Below are positions 30,808 to 42,914 of a stretch of 64,000 nt of DNA, one piece after another. Every line of letters begins with the position of its first letter. The stretch's first letter is position 1. The notes below the pieces were generated by a model. It was not told the DNA's origin, did not search any database, and worked only from the letters and a program-made list of their open reading frames with translations. Source of the stretch: Ziziphus jujuba (lineage: Eukaryota > Streptophyta > Magnoliopsida > Rosales > Rhamnaceae); NCBI RefSeq assembly GCF_031755915.1, contig NC_083387.1, positions 3,438,501-3,502,500 on the forward strand, given 5' to 3'. Made by a program: the position numbers and the translations under genes.

Positions 30808-33096
30808 TGTAACACCCCGTCCCAAAGTACATTGGAATTTTTGCACGTTGATCGAGGTTGCTCGTTGACCAAGTTGGTCAAAATTTTGACTTTTTGTTTC
30901 GGATGGAATTTTGCGTTTACTGAGGCACCATCGTGGAGTACACATCAACTCGAGTTTGTAGACTAGTAGCACATAAAAAATGGAGCTATTGTTTGGAAGT
31001 TACTAGCAAGACAATGGTAGTCTAAATTGTCTGAGGATGTCAAGTTTGACTTTTTAATCTTGTAAGATTAAAGTTTGACTCTTACGTGTATATAAAGTAC
31101 TCATTGAGATGAGTCCATAGACTAGCGGCACACCTGATTTGGACATCTGGTTAAAAAGTTATGGACTTGCAAAGTTCTTCGGATACCTCATTATTTTATA
31201 TTATGTTATTGGTGTGTAAAATGTGTGCCACATGTGGAGCCCTCAGCCAGTCCCGTGAGTGCACAATGGCACCCATAGGATGGCTTCTTATTGGCTCAAA
31301 CCTATGTGTGAGTCGTGTGAAAAGAGAGAGAGAGAGAGAGCGGGGAGGAGAGAGAGAGGAGAGAGAGAGAAGCCACCACCCACGGCCACTCTCCGTTCAC
31401 CGTCCCCCAACCCCTTCTTCCTTACACGTGCCTGAACACCACCTTGCCCCTTCGATTTACGGCCAGCCCACCAATCCCACGGCCAGCCAACTGCCTACGC
31501 ACCAGGATCAGGGCATTTTTCGGCAGCAGTGCCGAAACTTTCCACGGTAGATTGCTCCCTATCCCAGCCTCCGTTTGCCTCACCGCCGGTCCCATCCTTT
31601 CACTTGTCATTCGATCTACCTTTTCTCCAAAAATCACAGCCAGTGGCCATCGGACGCACCGCCGGCAGTGACGGTTTTCGATGACTTCGGTGGCTCGTTG
31701 GGAAACCAATTTTCAGCGAGTTCCCAGTCACACTGCCCATCTTCTCCCACTAATTTTGACCCCCTGAACTCAAATTCGGTGTCTTTTTTCCCCAATTCTT
31801 AGCAGATTGTGAGAATCGGGGGCCTAAAATGCTAGAGCTTTCTGGCAAGATTCCGGCCACCACAGGTCCGATCTCCAGAAAGTAAGATTAGGTCTGTAAT
31901 CCTCACTTCACAATCTTCGATTCAGTATATCATTCGTAAATTTTGGTTGTTGTTTGTGTTCGCTCCCCCGGATATCCGTTTGTGAGTTACCCGCTTAAAA
32001 TATTAAATTAATTGACTTTGTGTAATGTTGATATTTTAGGTACACATGTGGGTAGTGGAGTTGATCCTGTAGAGGTCTCAATTGATATACGTGCTTGAGG
32101 TGAGTGACCCACCTTTAAAACTATTTTTGGGTGATTAGTTATATTTATTTTGTGTTAATTTAATATTTAGAAAATATGTTCATGTGGTGGAATTTATATA
32201 TAATTTTTCATATATATATATACATATTGATGCTAAATTAAGGTTTGGATTGTTAAAGAAATTCTTGATTATTATTATTGTTATTTAATTGAATTTATTA
32301 TGCATAATCAAGGTTTTTCATTAAATTAATTGTACTTGGATTTTATATGAATTTTAATATTACTTTTGACATAGTGGTTTTAATGATTTCAAGAAAAATA
32401 TTTGTTCAAGTTGGTCCTTCCAAAATATAAATGTTTATGCGCTTAAATTATTAATTGATTGATTTTATAGTATTGGAAAAAAAAATTGAATAATTATATC
32501 GATGGATTTATGATGAGGATTTAAGAGAATGTGGGTTTGAAAAATGGTATAATTCCCACGGTGAATTTTGGAAAACTTGGTATTTTAATAATAAATTTAG
32601 TAATTAATTTTAGATGCACTCATACAGTAATGGTGTTTTGTACTATATATGTGGATAAGCACGTAGGTTGTAATGTCTCCCGTGAGTTGCTATGGATCTG
32701 AAGGCAAGTAAGTTTTATATAGTGCACATAAGCCGCCCTCGTCCATGGCTGAGATGACGGTTTAAGCAGCGGCGCTGTCAGGACGTCGAAGCGACCGTAT
32801 GCAAGTTTCTCTCTTTAACCTCCCGCCAGATGGTGCTCGGGACGCTGGGTGTCGTAGGGCATCACTAGTGTCGGAACCTGTCCAAGATCCCTCACTGGAA
32901 CACTGGACAAGTCCTGATCCCAGGGAAACACTACCGAATCTTCCAATGGAAAATCCGGTAGCATCTCCCCTAAGGGAAGGACTTACCATAAAATTTACCT
33001 GCACAAAAATGCACTCCTACATGGTACCACCTTATCCCTCCCACCTTACTACAATAATTTCCATAGCGGCAACACTTTGACAACAATTTGTATAAA

Positions 33097-33130
<34 letters not shown>

Positions 33131-34206
33131 GCAATAGGAATAATCAGCTAAATAAATAACCAAATATACCTTTAATCATTCACGTTCGCCCACACCACCC
33201 ACTTATTGTTGTACATTTCAAAACAAATTTCCGGTGTACTTCGGGACGGGGTGTACAACTGACATATAGTGTGGTGCGTCAAATATTTTTCAGATATAAA
33301 TTTCAAATCCCAAAGTTTTAAAGTCATATTTAAATTAAATGTATTTAATTTGTTTTATCACCTATTTCCAATTAGTATTTTCTAAAATGTGTTTATTCAT
33401 ATTTTACGAATTATTTACTGAGTTTCAATTTTATGTTACAATCCTCTAATGCAAGTGTTTTAAAATTATTTTATTGTATTTTATTCATATTTTGATTATT
33501 TCATTACTTATTTAATTAATAAATCCTTTATTTTTGGGGTATACAGATATTGAGTTTTGTGAAAACATTTTAAAAGGGGAACTTTTCTAACTAAGTGAAC
33601 TATGAGGGTTTTGAGAGAAAACAATATTTCAACTACTTATTATTTATTTGATTATTTATTATTAATTAATCAAGTTCATCTTATCGTTATATTATGATTA
33701 TTATTTTTATTTTTATTATTGTGCTGTAGTTAGGCTCACTCACTAAGATGGCTAGCATCTCATATTTTTAAATCCATTCCCCTAGGTACAAGGATTGATA
33801 GACGTTTGTCCGGAGCGAGCTTGCTCTTTGTTGCTGTCATGTTTCGAGGAGTTCTCTTTCTTTTTATTTATTTCTATTTGTAATATTTTATTCTATCCTG
33901 TATAACGTTCATACTTAATTGTACTCTATGATGCTCTGTATACTATATTGGATATATTTTATTAAATATTGCATTAATTCCCTATTTAATTTATTGAAGT
34001 GCTGATTATTGTGTAAATAAATTGTAGTGAGGTGGGAGGAATAAGGTGGTGCATATAGGAGTGTGTTTTCTGTGCAGAGAATTTTGTGGTAGATCCAACC
34101 CTTAGGGGAGATGCTGTTGGATTTTCCTTGGAAGGTCCGGTAAGATTTTCCCTAGGATCAAGGCTTGTCTAGGGTTCCGGTAAGGAATTTTGGACGGGTC
34201 CTGATA
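30808..34206 (+). mobile_element. L-family LTR-like unit, copy G, with a nested short derivative
   Basis: Runs from TGTAACACCCCGTCCC (30808) to GGACGGGTCCTGATA (34206), flanked by TAATT (30803-30807) and TAGTT (34207-34211), one mismatch. The empty site is recognisable at about 48505. Length is 3,399 bp including a 389-bp insertion (32869-33257). The exon-like module is 32040-32099 (60 nt) with acceptor TTTTAG and donor GAG|GTGAGTG. Block arms are GATGCAC (32613-32619) and GTGCGTC (33274-33280), pairing with one G-T wobble. Confidence 0.9.
32869..33257 (-). mobile_element. 389-bp internally deleted LTR derivative nested in copy G
   Basis: It keeps both family ends (TGTCGGAACCTGTCC at the left, TCGGGACGGGGTGTACA at the right) but only about 390 bp between them, including an (AC)n(AT)n tract at 33098-33130. 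Its middle (CGCCCACACCACCCACTTA) matches the element at 62066, so it derives from that subfamily rather than from L proper. The flanks ACTAG and ACTGA are an imperfect target duplication. Confidence 0.75.
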
Positions 34207-34607
34207 TAGTTTCCTTTAAAAATTAAGGTTTTGAAGGCTCCAAACTAGCTAGAATCTAGATGTCCCACAAGTACGTCTAGGTAGTCTAACTGCTGCAGTG
34301 CGAAAGCCTAAAAGATAATAAAATCTCAGAAACACATACAACGATAATGTAAATAACTCTAATTTAGAAATTAAAGTCTTGTTAATTCCGTCGAATAAAC
34401 AACTGTCCATTACAACCACTAATACCATATTTTTACTGGCATCAAAAATAAAAATCCTAGTACATAAATTAAGAATTACCAAAATAACAAATTATTAAAA
34501 TCCTATAATTAAAAAGATTCCTAAACAAACATGGAAATAAAACATTAAATCCCCTTATTTGCAAAATTTAAACTACATTAATTAATTTTTTTAATTAAAA
34601 ATAGCAA
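34207..34607. other. Intergenic sequence between copy G and the 34.6-kb repeats
   Basis: No gene seen. The first 50 bp (AAATTAAGGTTTTGAAGGC and AGAATCTAGATGT) match 48520-48560, so this is the right flank of copy G's insertion site in a region present twice in the window. The rest is AT-rich and featureless. Confidence 0.6.
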
Positions 34608-34916
34608 TCTTAAAAAACTAAGAATATTTCTCTTTTTTATTTACTTGTTGATTATAAACTAAGAATATTTCTCCTTTTTATTTACTTGCTGATTACAAAA
34701 TAATAATATTTATATTTCTCTTTTTTCTTTTTTCTTTAAAAACTAAGAATGCTTCTCTTTTTGGTTTACTTGTTGATTAAAACTAAGAATATTTCCTCTT
34801 TTTTATTTACTTGTTGATTAGAAACAAAGAATATTTATATTTCTCTTTTATTTATATTTATTATTAGTTTCTAATCAACAAGTAAATAAAAAAGAGAAAT
34901 GTTCTTAGTTTTTTAT
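34608..34916. repeat. Tandem plus inverted repeats of an AACTAAGAATATTTCTC unit
   Basis: Four or five direct copies of a 40-60 bp unit (AACTAAGAATATTTCTCTT followed by TTATTTACTTGTTGATTA) are followed by an inverted copy at about 34869-34916. Single copies of the same unit lie near the other ankyrin-PGG remnants (about 9544, 44038, 48444 and 58703). The array could fold into a long hairpin. Confidence 0.8.
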
Positions 34917-35996
34917 TCTTTCTCTTTTTAAAATTGAGAATGCAATTCTATTTTGGAAAAGAACAAGAGAGAGAGAGAAAATAAAAAGCAAAAAGAGCTT
35001 GAAATTCTGCTGGAAACTATCAGAAGAGGATGCACGCAGCACCGCCAACAAATCAAAAGAAATTGCGAAGAAAGACATGTAGCTTAAAATCTAATATTAA
35101 CAATGAATTCATTTTTTAAGGGTAGGTGGATTCAAATTTGATGTGGGAGACATATTTTAATGTTACGCAGAGATTTCTTTTTTAAATCAATATGATACCC
35201 CACGTGTATTAAGGACGATTACAAACACAAGATTCTTTACGTCTCCAATTCAAGAACAATTGGAGTGTACAGTAGTCGCAATGCAAATAATTTAATGACC
35301 TGCATATCTTTTTGTCATACATTTAGCATGATTTGAACTCAATATAATTCATAAACTTTTCCGATTGGAATTGCATCATGAAGTTGTCCCTTCAAAATAA
35401 ATTAATTAAAGATACAGATTATGTCAAAATCCGAAAGACTTATTTATTCCTCTGTTCTACAAGCAGAGTATTCTCCACCTAATGTTTTTAAAAATAAAAC
35501 AAATAAAAAATTAAAGCCTCTATTGGAAGACTACTAATACGCTATCACTCCTTAATCCGTCCAGTTTCAACATTTCAGGCCTTGCTAATTTTCTTTTATA
35601 TTGGTGATTTTTAGTGAATGAATGAAATTGTGAAGCTGAAAGACATATTCTCTGCTTTATAATTCAGAGATTCGTGGATCATTATGGAAGTAATTCTAAG
35701 ACTAGCTACATATGGGGCATTTATTTGGTGCGCCTTTTTCTTTTTTTGATGTGTTTTCCAAGCATTCTTAAGTAAAATTTTGAGATTACATAAACAGGCC
35801 TTTGTCCCGCTGGCGTTCCAAAAAAATAAAAAGGGAACAAATTAATTACTACTGTCAATGAAGCTTAAAGGTATAGGAATAGGATTTTATATGCCCAAAA
35901 AAAAAAAAAAAAAAGAGCGTAAAGGAATATGATTGTTTAATTCAATATGCACATATATATAAATCAAACGGATGGAAGAAGAAACAAAAATCAATA
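34917..35996. other. Region upstream of P3, no intact gene
   Basis: It contains a stretch (about 35310-35480) similar to the 3' flank of P2 (about 13840-13980), a piece (TGTAGCTTAAAATC near 35079) shared with the flanks of P5, and an A-rich run at 35897-35914. A TATA-like sequence CATATATATAAATC at about 35950-35963 lies just before the P3 ankyrin exon and is a plausible promoter. Confidence 0.5.
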
Positions 35997-36537
35997 TTGG
36001 GAGGGTTTGGATATCATTTTAGACTGTCTTCTCCGCCTAAAAATGAGGGCAAAAATTTGCACAAAGTGACAATGCAACGTAAGTGGAAGGACGTAGTGGA
36101 AATATACAAGGAAAGTCCGAGGGCTCACAAGATGAGGATCACACACGAAGGTGGTACAGCTTTGCATTTGGCAGTCATAGAACGCAGAAAAGACATTGTT
36201 TCAGAACTCGTGCAAGAGATTTCCAAATAGGACAAAGGAGCACTTAAAATCCAAAACGACAGAGGCGATACCCCTCTTCACCATGCAGCTTCAGTGGGGT
36301 GTGAAATCATGTGTAAGTACATCGTCAAGGCAGCTAATCCATCGCTGATTGGCATTCGGACCAAAAATACAGAGACTGCTCTATTCATCGCAGCTATTAA
36401 TGGAAACAATGAAGCTTTCTTGTTCCTCCATAAGGTGTGCTCTGAGATCTCTGACTCCAATGATTGCTACTCTTATACCAGGAGATCCAACAGTGGTGAC
36501 AATATTCTGCATGCTGCAATCAATAACGGGCACTTTG
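35997..36537 (+). pseudogene. P3, exon 1: N-terminal ankyrin repeats
   Basis: The reading frame gives NLHKVTMQRKWKDVVEIYKE, then THEGGTALHLAVIERRKDIV, then an in-frame TAG (36228-36230), then GDTPLHHAASVGCEIMCKYI and ETALFIAAINGNNEAFLFLH, ending NILHAAINNGHFG at a good donor TTTG|GTGAGC. The ATG used by P2, P4 and P5 is missing: no in-frame ATG precedes the conserved part. Start loss plus the stop make this a pseudogene. Confidence 0.85.
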
Positions 36538-36703
36538 GTGAGCGATTTAATTAATTCTTTGAATTCGTTGCTTAAATCTGTATATAGTAGTTTTTTTTTT
36601 TTTTTTGGTTGTGGATGTAATCTGTATATAATTAAGCATGAGATTTTGTCATCTCAATTTAATATATGGACCTGTTTGCATGCACTTTCATTGATATTGA
36701 CAG

Positions 36704-36853
36704 AATTGGCATACAAAATAATTCACTTGTATGGGGATCTTGTTAATTCTGTCAATGAGAAGGGATTAACTCCATTCCATTGTTTGGCCAAGTCATCTGC
36801 CTTCAAAAGCTGTTCTTATGACCTTGGACTATGGAAGAGACTCATTTATCAAT
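36704..36853 (+). pseudogene. P3, exon 2
   Basis: Bounded by TTGACAG and a textbook donor CAAT|GTAAGTG. It reads ELAYKIIHLYGDLVNSVNEK, then GLTPFHCLAKSSAFKSCSYD and LGLWKRLIYQ with no stop. This is the ankyrin segment that follows exon 1 in the family. Confidence 0.85.
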
Positions 36854-36946
36854 GTAAGTGTGTATATATATATATATATAAGTATATTTTAGCATCATTT
36901 ATTCTCTTCGTTCTTGATCTATATACTTGATTTCTTATTTTGGAAG

Positions 36947-37001
36947 GTATTGTTGTGAAGGAGATCAAATTTGAGGATAGGAAGAATGTTGGTTCAAAAC
37001 T
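36947..37001 (+). pseudogene. P3, exon 3
   Basis: A short exon after TTGGAAG, reading CIVVKEIKFEDRKNVGSKL across the phase-1 junction with exon 2, and ending before GTATGTAA. It is open and in phase. The following intron has been enlarged by an L-family insertion. Confidence 0.75.
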
Positions 37002-37217
37002 GTATGTAAATTATGCATCTTTATTTCTAATTAAAATTATGTTTTAGCTCTCTATTTTATTAATTAAATCCTATGATTTTTTAGATCTATTATTCTTGTT
37101 ACTGTACAGTAGGTAACAATTCAATTTAATTTTATCAAAAAAGCAAATCAATTTAATTGGCTGCACTCATAATTATATTCAAAATTAATAGTTTTTAGTA
37201 AAGAGAAAATGTATAAA

Positions 37218-39570
37218 TGTCAGAACCTGTCCAGAATTCCTCCCCGGAGCCGTAGACAAGCCCTGATCCCAGGGAAATACCACCGAACCTTCCAATGGAA
37301 AATCCAGCAGCACCTCCCCTAAGGGTAGGACCTACCAAAAATCACCTGCACTGAAAACACACTTCTATACTCATCCCCTTATTCTCCCGCAAACTACAAA
37401 TTGATTCCACAATTTATAGTACTTCACAACAATAACAACAGCCCAGTGCATAAATAAAACATAAGTGTCCAAATAGTATACAGAGTTTTATGAAGTGTTA
37501 ATCAATAGAAATACAATAAAGATGAAAGAAATAATACAACTGAAATGAATGAGTACGAAGGTACTTCTTGAAACACGATAGCAGCGGAAAATTGGTTCGC
37601 TCCGGAAGAACGTCTACCACCCCTTGCACCTAAGGGAATGGAACTTAAAAACGTGAGATGCTAATCATCTCAATGAGTGACCCTAACTACTGAACACTTT
37701 TAATGGTAATAATAATAATAATATAACCAATAAGGGAATTGAATTAATACCAACAATTAATAACTAAATAATAACAGTTGGAAATGATAATTTTCCCTCA
37801 AAACTCTCACCAATCACTCCGTTGGAAATGTTTCCTTTTTAAAACGATTTCACAAAACCCGATAATCGTACTTCTCGAAAACCAAGGGATCAAACATTTG
37901 ATAAACAGACAATGAATAATAAATACCCCAATATATAATTAAAATGTAATAAGTTATAATAATTAATTTTTGAACACCTTTGGGTTTTGAAACTTTATTT
38001 GAAAATTACACTTGACGCATCACACCATATACCAGTGATGCCCTCCGATACCCAACGTCCTGAGCACCGACTGGCGGGGAGATTAAAGAGAGAAACTTGC
38101 AAACGGTATTTCGGCGTCCCGACAGTACCGCTGCTGAAACCATCATCCCGGCCAAGGAGGGGGGCAATTGTGGCCAATAACAAACTTGCCTGCCCACGGT
38201 CCAACGGCAACTCACGGGTGAAATAATAATACTTGCGCGCTGAACCACATATACATATACCAGAACACCAATACTGTATGAATGCGTCTAAAATAATTAT
38301 TAAATCAACCGTACCGTTTTCCAAAATTACCGTGGGAAATATACCAAAATTTCACACTTACCATCCCACATATTTTTATTTAACAAATCGGTACGAAAAC
38401 ATCGATAACAAATAAACCATAATTTTCTCGTAATATGAGGTTCAACAATTAAAATACCGCGGGCATAATTTATACAATTTAAACAAATATTTTCGTAAAA
38501 TATTTAACCCAATTATGCCCAAAAATTATACTTAAGACCTCGTACGATTATTACCGAAATATACTTTGCTCATGCATAATAATTAAATTAAATCACAATA
38601 AAACCATAATTAAATTGTACCACATGAGCATAATTTAAATACCAATTAAACATAATTAATTGCCCAAAATATTTTTGAAGGTGGGTCACTCACCTTAAGC
38701 GCGTAAATCAGCTAAGATCCTCTGCAGGATCAACTCCACTACTCGTACGCGCACCTAAAACATCCACAGTATACCAACCAAATATATTAATATTTTAATC
38801 GGATAATTCCCAAATGGGTACCCGGGAGCGAACACAACGACAACTAAAAGTTACGAGTTATATACCGAATCGAAGCTTGAGTGATGCAGATCACGGATTC
38901 GGTCTTACTTTCCGGTGATCGAACCCGAGGTGGCCAGAATCTCGCCGGAAAGCTTTCGAGTTTTGACTCCTCAATTCTCCCAAACCGTCGCGAATTGGCA
39001 GAAAAGGATGCTAGATTCGGGTTCAAGAAGTCGACCACAGTGGACAAGGACCGGCGGTTCGACTGGGTACTCGCCGGACAGTAACTTCTGGCGAGCCGCC
39101 GCGGTCACCGGCAACCGTCGCCGACGGTGGCGCGTGCGGTGGCCGTTGGCTGAGATTTTTTGCAGATTTGTAGATCGAGGGGAGAGGAATCCAACGGGAC
39201 CGGCGGTGAGGCAAACGGAGGCAGGATGGTGGAGAAATCGGGGTTTGAAGAATTTCGGCCCCTCGCCGAAAAAAGCTTCGATCCCGGGGCGTCGGAGGTC
39301 CGGTGGCTGTGAAATTTGGTGGGTAGGCCGGACTTGAGGAGGTGGTGAGGGGTGGCTGGCTCGTGTGGCCTAAAAATGGCCAAAAAGGGGTCAAACGGCG
39401 GTGGAGGGAAAAATCACCGCCGATCTTCGCCCCCTCGATCCGGGCGCGTCTAGCGACCAACGGCCGTGAAACTTTGGGGTTTTACCGGAAATGGGGAGAG
39501 GCGTCTGTCTGGTCAGCGCATGTAACGTGAATCGGTCGGAAAATTTGAAAATTCCGGCGGCCGGTCGGTT

Positions 39571-39606
<36 letters not shown>

Positions 39607-40116
39607 TTCTCTCTCTTTCCTGAGATTTCTGTCAAATAAAAGCCACCGTGATGACACTGTTCATTCCACGTGGAGCAATCAGGTGTTGACACGTGGCATC
39701 ACTGTGCACTTAAGCCAGATATAATAAAATATTACGGTATCCGACGAACTTCAAACGTCCATAACTTTTTAACCAAACGTCCGATTTAAGCGTGCCGCTA
39801 GTCTATGAACTCGTATCGACGAGTACTTTACAGCCATATAAGAGTCAAAACAAAATTACACCACAAGAAAAAGTCAACTCCCGGCACCTTTTGGACTGTT
39901 TGCACCTCAACTTGTTTTGCCCATAACTTTCAAACTGTAGCTCCGTTTTCGACGTGCTACTAGTCTACGAACTCGGGGCATCATGCACTTCGCCACGGTA
40001 CCCTGGTCAACTAGAAATTCCAACTGGAACAAAAAGTCAACTTTGACCCGCTTAGTCAACGGTCAACTTCTGTCAACGTGCATGGATTCCGGTGCGATTT
40101 GGGAAGGGGTGTTACA
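37218..40116 (-). mobile_element. L-family LTR-like unit, copy H, in a P3 intron
   Basis: A complete 2,899-bp unit with a perfect target duplication ATAAA (37213-37217 and 40117-40121), starting TGTCAGAACCTGTCC and ending GGAAGGGGTGTTACA. The 61-nt module is at 38694-38754, followed by intron-like sequence to a donor at 38908 (reverse strand). The block arms are GACGCAT (38014) and ATGCGTC (38282-38288), a third complementary variant. A (TC)n tract lies at 39570-39620. It lies antisense to P3. Confidence 0.95.
38694..38754 (-). other. 61-nt exon-like module, second sequence type
   Basis: On the reverse strand the acceptor is ATGTTTTAG and the donor is AAG|GTGAGTGACC. The module starts GTGCGCGTA and carries TACGCGC near its end, so the terminal stem (GCGCGTA with TACGCGC) is perfect although its sequence differs from the GAGCACG/CGTGCTC stem of the other type. 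The inner GATCC-TGCAGA-GGATC hairpin is kept. The same type occurs at 55073-55133. Confidence 0.6.
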
Positions 40117-41022
40117 ATAAATTTATTAGTAGGTAACAAATAAATTCAATTGCTTGCAGTCATTCTCATTTAGATCGATGGATCCTAATCATAGTTAACT
40201 AATAAGAAATATTAAAAAAAAAACAATAATTTTTTAAAAGATAAAATATAGAAATTTATGATTAGTTGGAAAATGTTCAAACTTTATTGTCCCACAAAAC
40301 CAAGCTAGTCATAACCTTTTGTTTTCATAGTGAAATCTAGCAAATTAAAAAATGAACAAGAAGGAAGCTCAACCTCTGATGTAGAGATCCCGATCGGCAA
40401 TGAGGATATAGGTTAGCCAACTCCTTTAATTACCTCCCAAAGTGTATTATTAGAACTGATAAAAAACACTTGGAATTTAGTTAATATCAGTATATCTTCT
40501 ATAGTGTCCCAGTCAACAATTCCTAGCAATGAAATGCAAGGCATATTTCCGGCTAGTTTTGACAAATTCGTCAAGGTGCTAGGTATGCGTTTAAATCTAT
40601 ACATTTGTGTCAATATCCCCATCTAATATGTACATAGATCCGCGATAACTGTTATCCTATTATATACTGGGGATAGTTTTCTTGAATCATATTTGTATAG
40701 GTATGTATGCCATTTTTTATTTTTTTTTTCATCACTTAGATTACAGTTATCAAAATATAAATTGCTTTTTAAATTAATTTTGAATTGCTTTAAAAATTGA
40801 AATATAAAAATATAGTTATAAACTATACAGTTTAATGAAATATAAATTGAAGAGGAACAAAATATATTTTATGTGGATTCATATATAAACTTTTGATACA
40901 TTTTTAAAATTTTGGCATTTGGAGGAAACTAATACTACAAGGAAGGTCTTGATATTGTGGAAATTCTTATATATTTATATAGAACTAATTTCTTTCTCCA
41001 ACTAATTAATTTCTGTTGAAAG
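40117..41022 (+). other. Rest of P3 intron 3
   Basis: AT-rich sequence between copy H and exon 4. A stretch at about 40350-40620 has somewhat higher complexity (GATGTAGAGATCCCGATCGG) and could be a diverged exon, but I could not align it with any exon of the other copies and do not call it. Confidence 0.4.
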
Positions 41023-41229
41023 GATTAAAGAGGATAATAAAAATTGTATGGGAGCTACAGGAACTGAAAAAGAAGCATAAATGGTCAGTTCAAATCATGG
41101 ATGAACTCTTCAAACGTTCTGAATTTATATACAAACACAGAGATGCTGGAATGAAAAAGGGGAAACTATCATCGGAGGAAGACGACGAAGACGATGATAT
41201 GGAGGAAATATTCAAGTCAGTGAAAGAAG
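41023..41229 (+). pseudogene. P3, exon 4: charged linker
   Basis: After TGTTGAAAG the frame reads RIIKIVWELQELKKKHKWSV, QIMDELFKRSEFIYKHRDAG and then KKGKLSSEEDDEDDDMEEIF, ending at GAAG|GTAAAA. It is rich in Lys and then in Asp/Glu, as in P2 exon 4. No stop is present. P6 carries the first 60 nt of the same exon. Confidence 0.85.
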
Positions 41230-41330
41230 GTAAAAATAATAATAATAATAATAATTACTAGTTAAAATGTATGGATCTGGATTGGATTAGTATTATTTAT
41301 ATTTATATATATGTTAGCCAAATTGAGCAG

Positions 41331-42153
41331 AGGAGAAGCTACTCGAGATGGAAGAAACTGATGGCATATCATTAATGGCAGTGAAATATGGGGGTTGTGA
41401 GATCCCACATCGGTTGGAAAGGGGAACGAAGCATGCCATATAAGTGGGTGTGGATACCTTTCCCTTACGACGCGTTTTGACAAAACCGTGCGGGCTAGGC
41501 CCAAAGTGGACAATATCGCATGCGGGTGGTCTGGGCTGTTACAGACTTGGAAAGGGGAATGAAGCATGCCTTATAAGTAGGTGTGGACACGTTTTGATAA
41601 AACCGTGTGGGCTGGGCCCAAAGCGGACAATATCTCATGCGGGTGGTCTGGGCTGTTACAAATGGTATCAGAGCCGGACCCGGATTGGTGTGCCAACAAG
41701 GACGCTGGGTCCCAAGAGGGGTGGATTGTGAGATCCCACATCGGTTGGAAAGGGGAACGAAGCATGCATTATAAGTGGGTGTGGATACCTTTCCCTTGAG
41801 ACGCGTTTTGACAAAACCGTGCGGACTGGGCCCAAAGCGGACAATATCTCATACGGGTGGTCTGGGCTGTTACAAAGGTGGTGGAGATAGTTAAGAAATT
41901 TCTGGAGGTATTTCCTGCGACCATCCATGATAGGGACAAAAAAATGAAAACTATACTGATATTGACAGCTGAGAACAGGCATCCCCAAATATACAATTTG
42001 ATAAAGGAAAATGTTCTCTCTAAAACCACCTTTCTAAGAACGGATTCAGATGAGAACAATGTATTACATGCTGCAACAAAGTATAATGAAAATCGACCTT
42101 GGCCCATTCCTGGGGTTGCTCTACAAATGCAATGGGAAATCAAATGGTTTGAG
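41331..42153 (+). pseudogene. P3, exon 5: second ankyrin block, split by a TRIM
   Basis: After acceptor TTGAGCAG the frame reads EEKLLEMEETDGISLMAVKY and is interrupted at 41396 by a TRIM retroelement. It resumes at 41875 with VVEIVKKFLEVFPATIHDRD, then a repeat ending ENRHPQIYNLIKENVLSK, then NNVLHAATKYNENRPWPIPG and MQWEIKWFE before donor GAG|GTATTC. Apart from the insertion the frame is open. Confidence 0.9.
41396..41874 (+). mobile_element. TRIM retroelement with three LTR segments
   Basis: The LTRs are 148 bp each (41396-41543 and 41727-41874), begin TGTGAGATCCCACATCGG and end GGGCTGTTACA. A primer-binding site TGGTATCAGAGC (41663-41674, initiator tRNA-Met) and a polypurine tract CCCAAGAGGGGTGGAT (41711-41726) flank a 66-bp interior. 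Between the first LTR and the primer site lies an additional 117-bp LTR segment (41544-41660) lacking the first 18 bp and about 16 bp inside. The flanks GGGGT and AAGGT share only GGT. The element has no coding capacity and would need proteins from another retrotransposon. Confidence 0.93.
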
Positions 42154-42321
42154 GTATTCATATATAATTCCTAATCCATCTAATTATACTTTCTTTTTTT
42201 TCCAATCCCAATTTTTTTTTTTTAATGGTTGATATGATATCATCTAATTTAGAAACATATACGATATGGTCGCTCTTCCATATGAATTGTTTTTATATGG
42301 GCAATATTATTAATATTGCAG

Positions 42322-42914
42322 TTTGTTAAAGCTTCTATACCATCTGGCATCACTTTTCGCCCCAACCTAGATGAAAAGACACCAGAATAAGTTTTCTCAA
42401 TAAGCCACAAGGATCTCCTTAAAGAGGGAAGAGATTGGCTCATCAAAACCGCTGAATCTTGCTAATCGCTGGCGTGGATTTTGCCACCACCGCTTCCGTC
42501 CCCGGAGGTACTCTCGACACAAGTGGCAAACCCATATTCGAAAAACAACCGGCATTCCAGGTCTTTTCCATCTCATCGCTCATCGCGCTCTGTTTCGCAT
42601 TCACTGCCTTGGTTATGTTCTTGGCTGTCATCACGTCCCGATTTCAGGAAAAAGATTTCACTAGGAGCCTTCCTCTGAAGCTGTTACTGGGCTTATCGTC
42701 GCTTTTTGTTTCCATTGGTGCCACGTTGGTTTGTTTTTGCACAGGCCATTTTTTCATGATTGGAGACAGACTCAAAAATGCTGATTATACGGTCTACGCT
42801 TTGACATGCTTTCCGGCTTCTATTTTTGCTGCTGCCCAGTTTCCACTCTACATTGATCTTTTTCTGAGTATTTTCAAGAATCCCTTTAAACATCATCGTC
42901 GATACAGAGTGTGA
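42322..42914 (+). pseudogene. P3, last exon: PGG domain
   Basis: After TATTGCAG the frame reads FVKASIPSGITFRPNLDEKT, then a stop TAA (42388-42390), then ISHKDLLKEGRDWLIKTAES. About 14 bp are missing after TCTTGC (near 42462), shifting the frame. It recovers as LIAGVDFATTASVPGG with three further membrane helices (FSISSLIALCFAFTALVMFL, LLLGLSSLFVSIGATLVCF, ALTCFPASIFAAAQFPLY) and ends with TGA at 42914. This is the family's C-terminal membrane anchor. Confidence 0.9.

Noticed and set aside
36349..36930. A 193-aa open frame overlapping P3
   Set aside because: It is the +1 shadow of P3 exon 1 running into intron and exon 2. The ankyrin reading is in the other frame with proper splice sites.
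40350..40620. A possible extra P3 exon with more complex sequence
   Set aside because: No copy of it is recognisable in P2 and no frame matches known ankyrin-PGG segments.
41663..41674. Possible tRNA gene signal (TGGTATCAGAGC)
   Set aside because: It is the primer-binding site complementary to initiator tRNA-Met. No cloverleaf surrounds it. No tRNA or rRNA gene was seen in the window.
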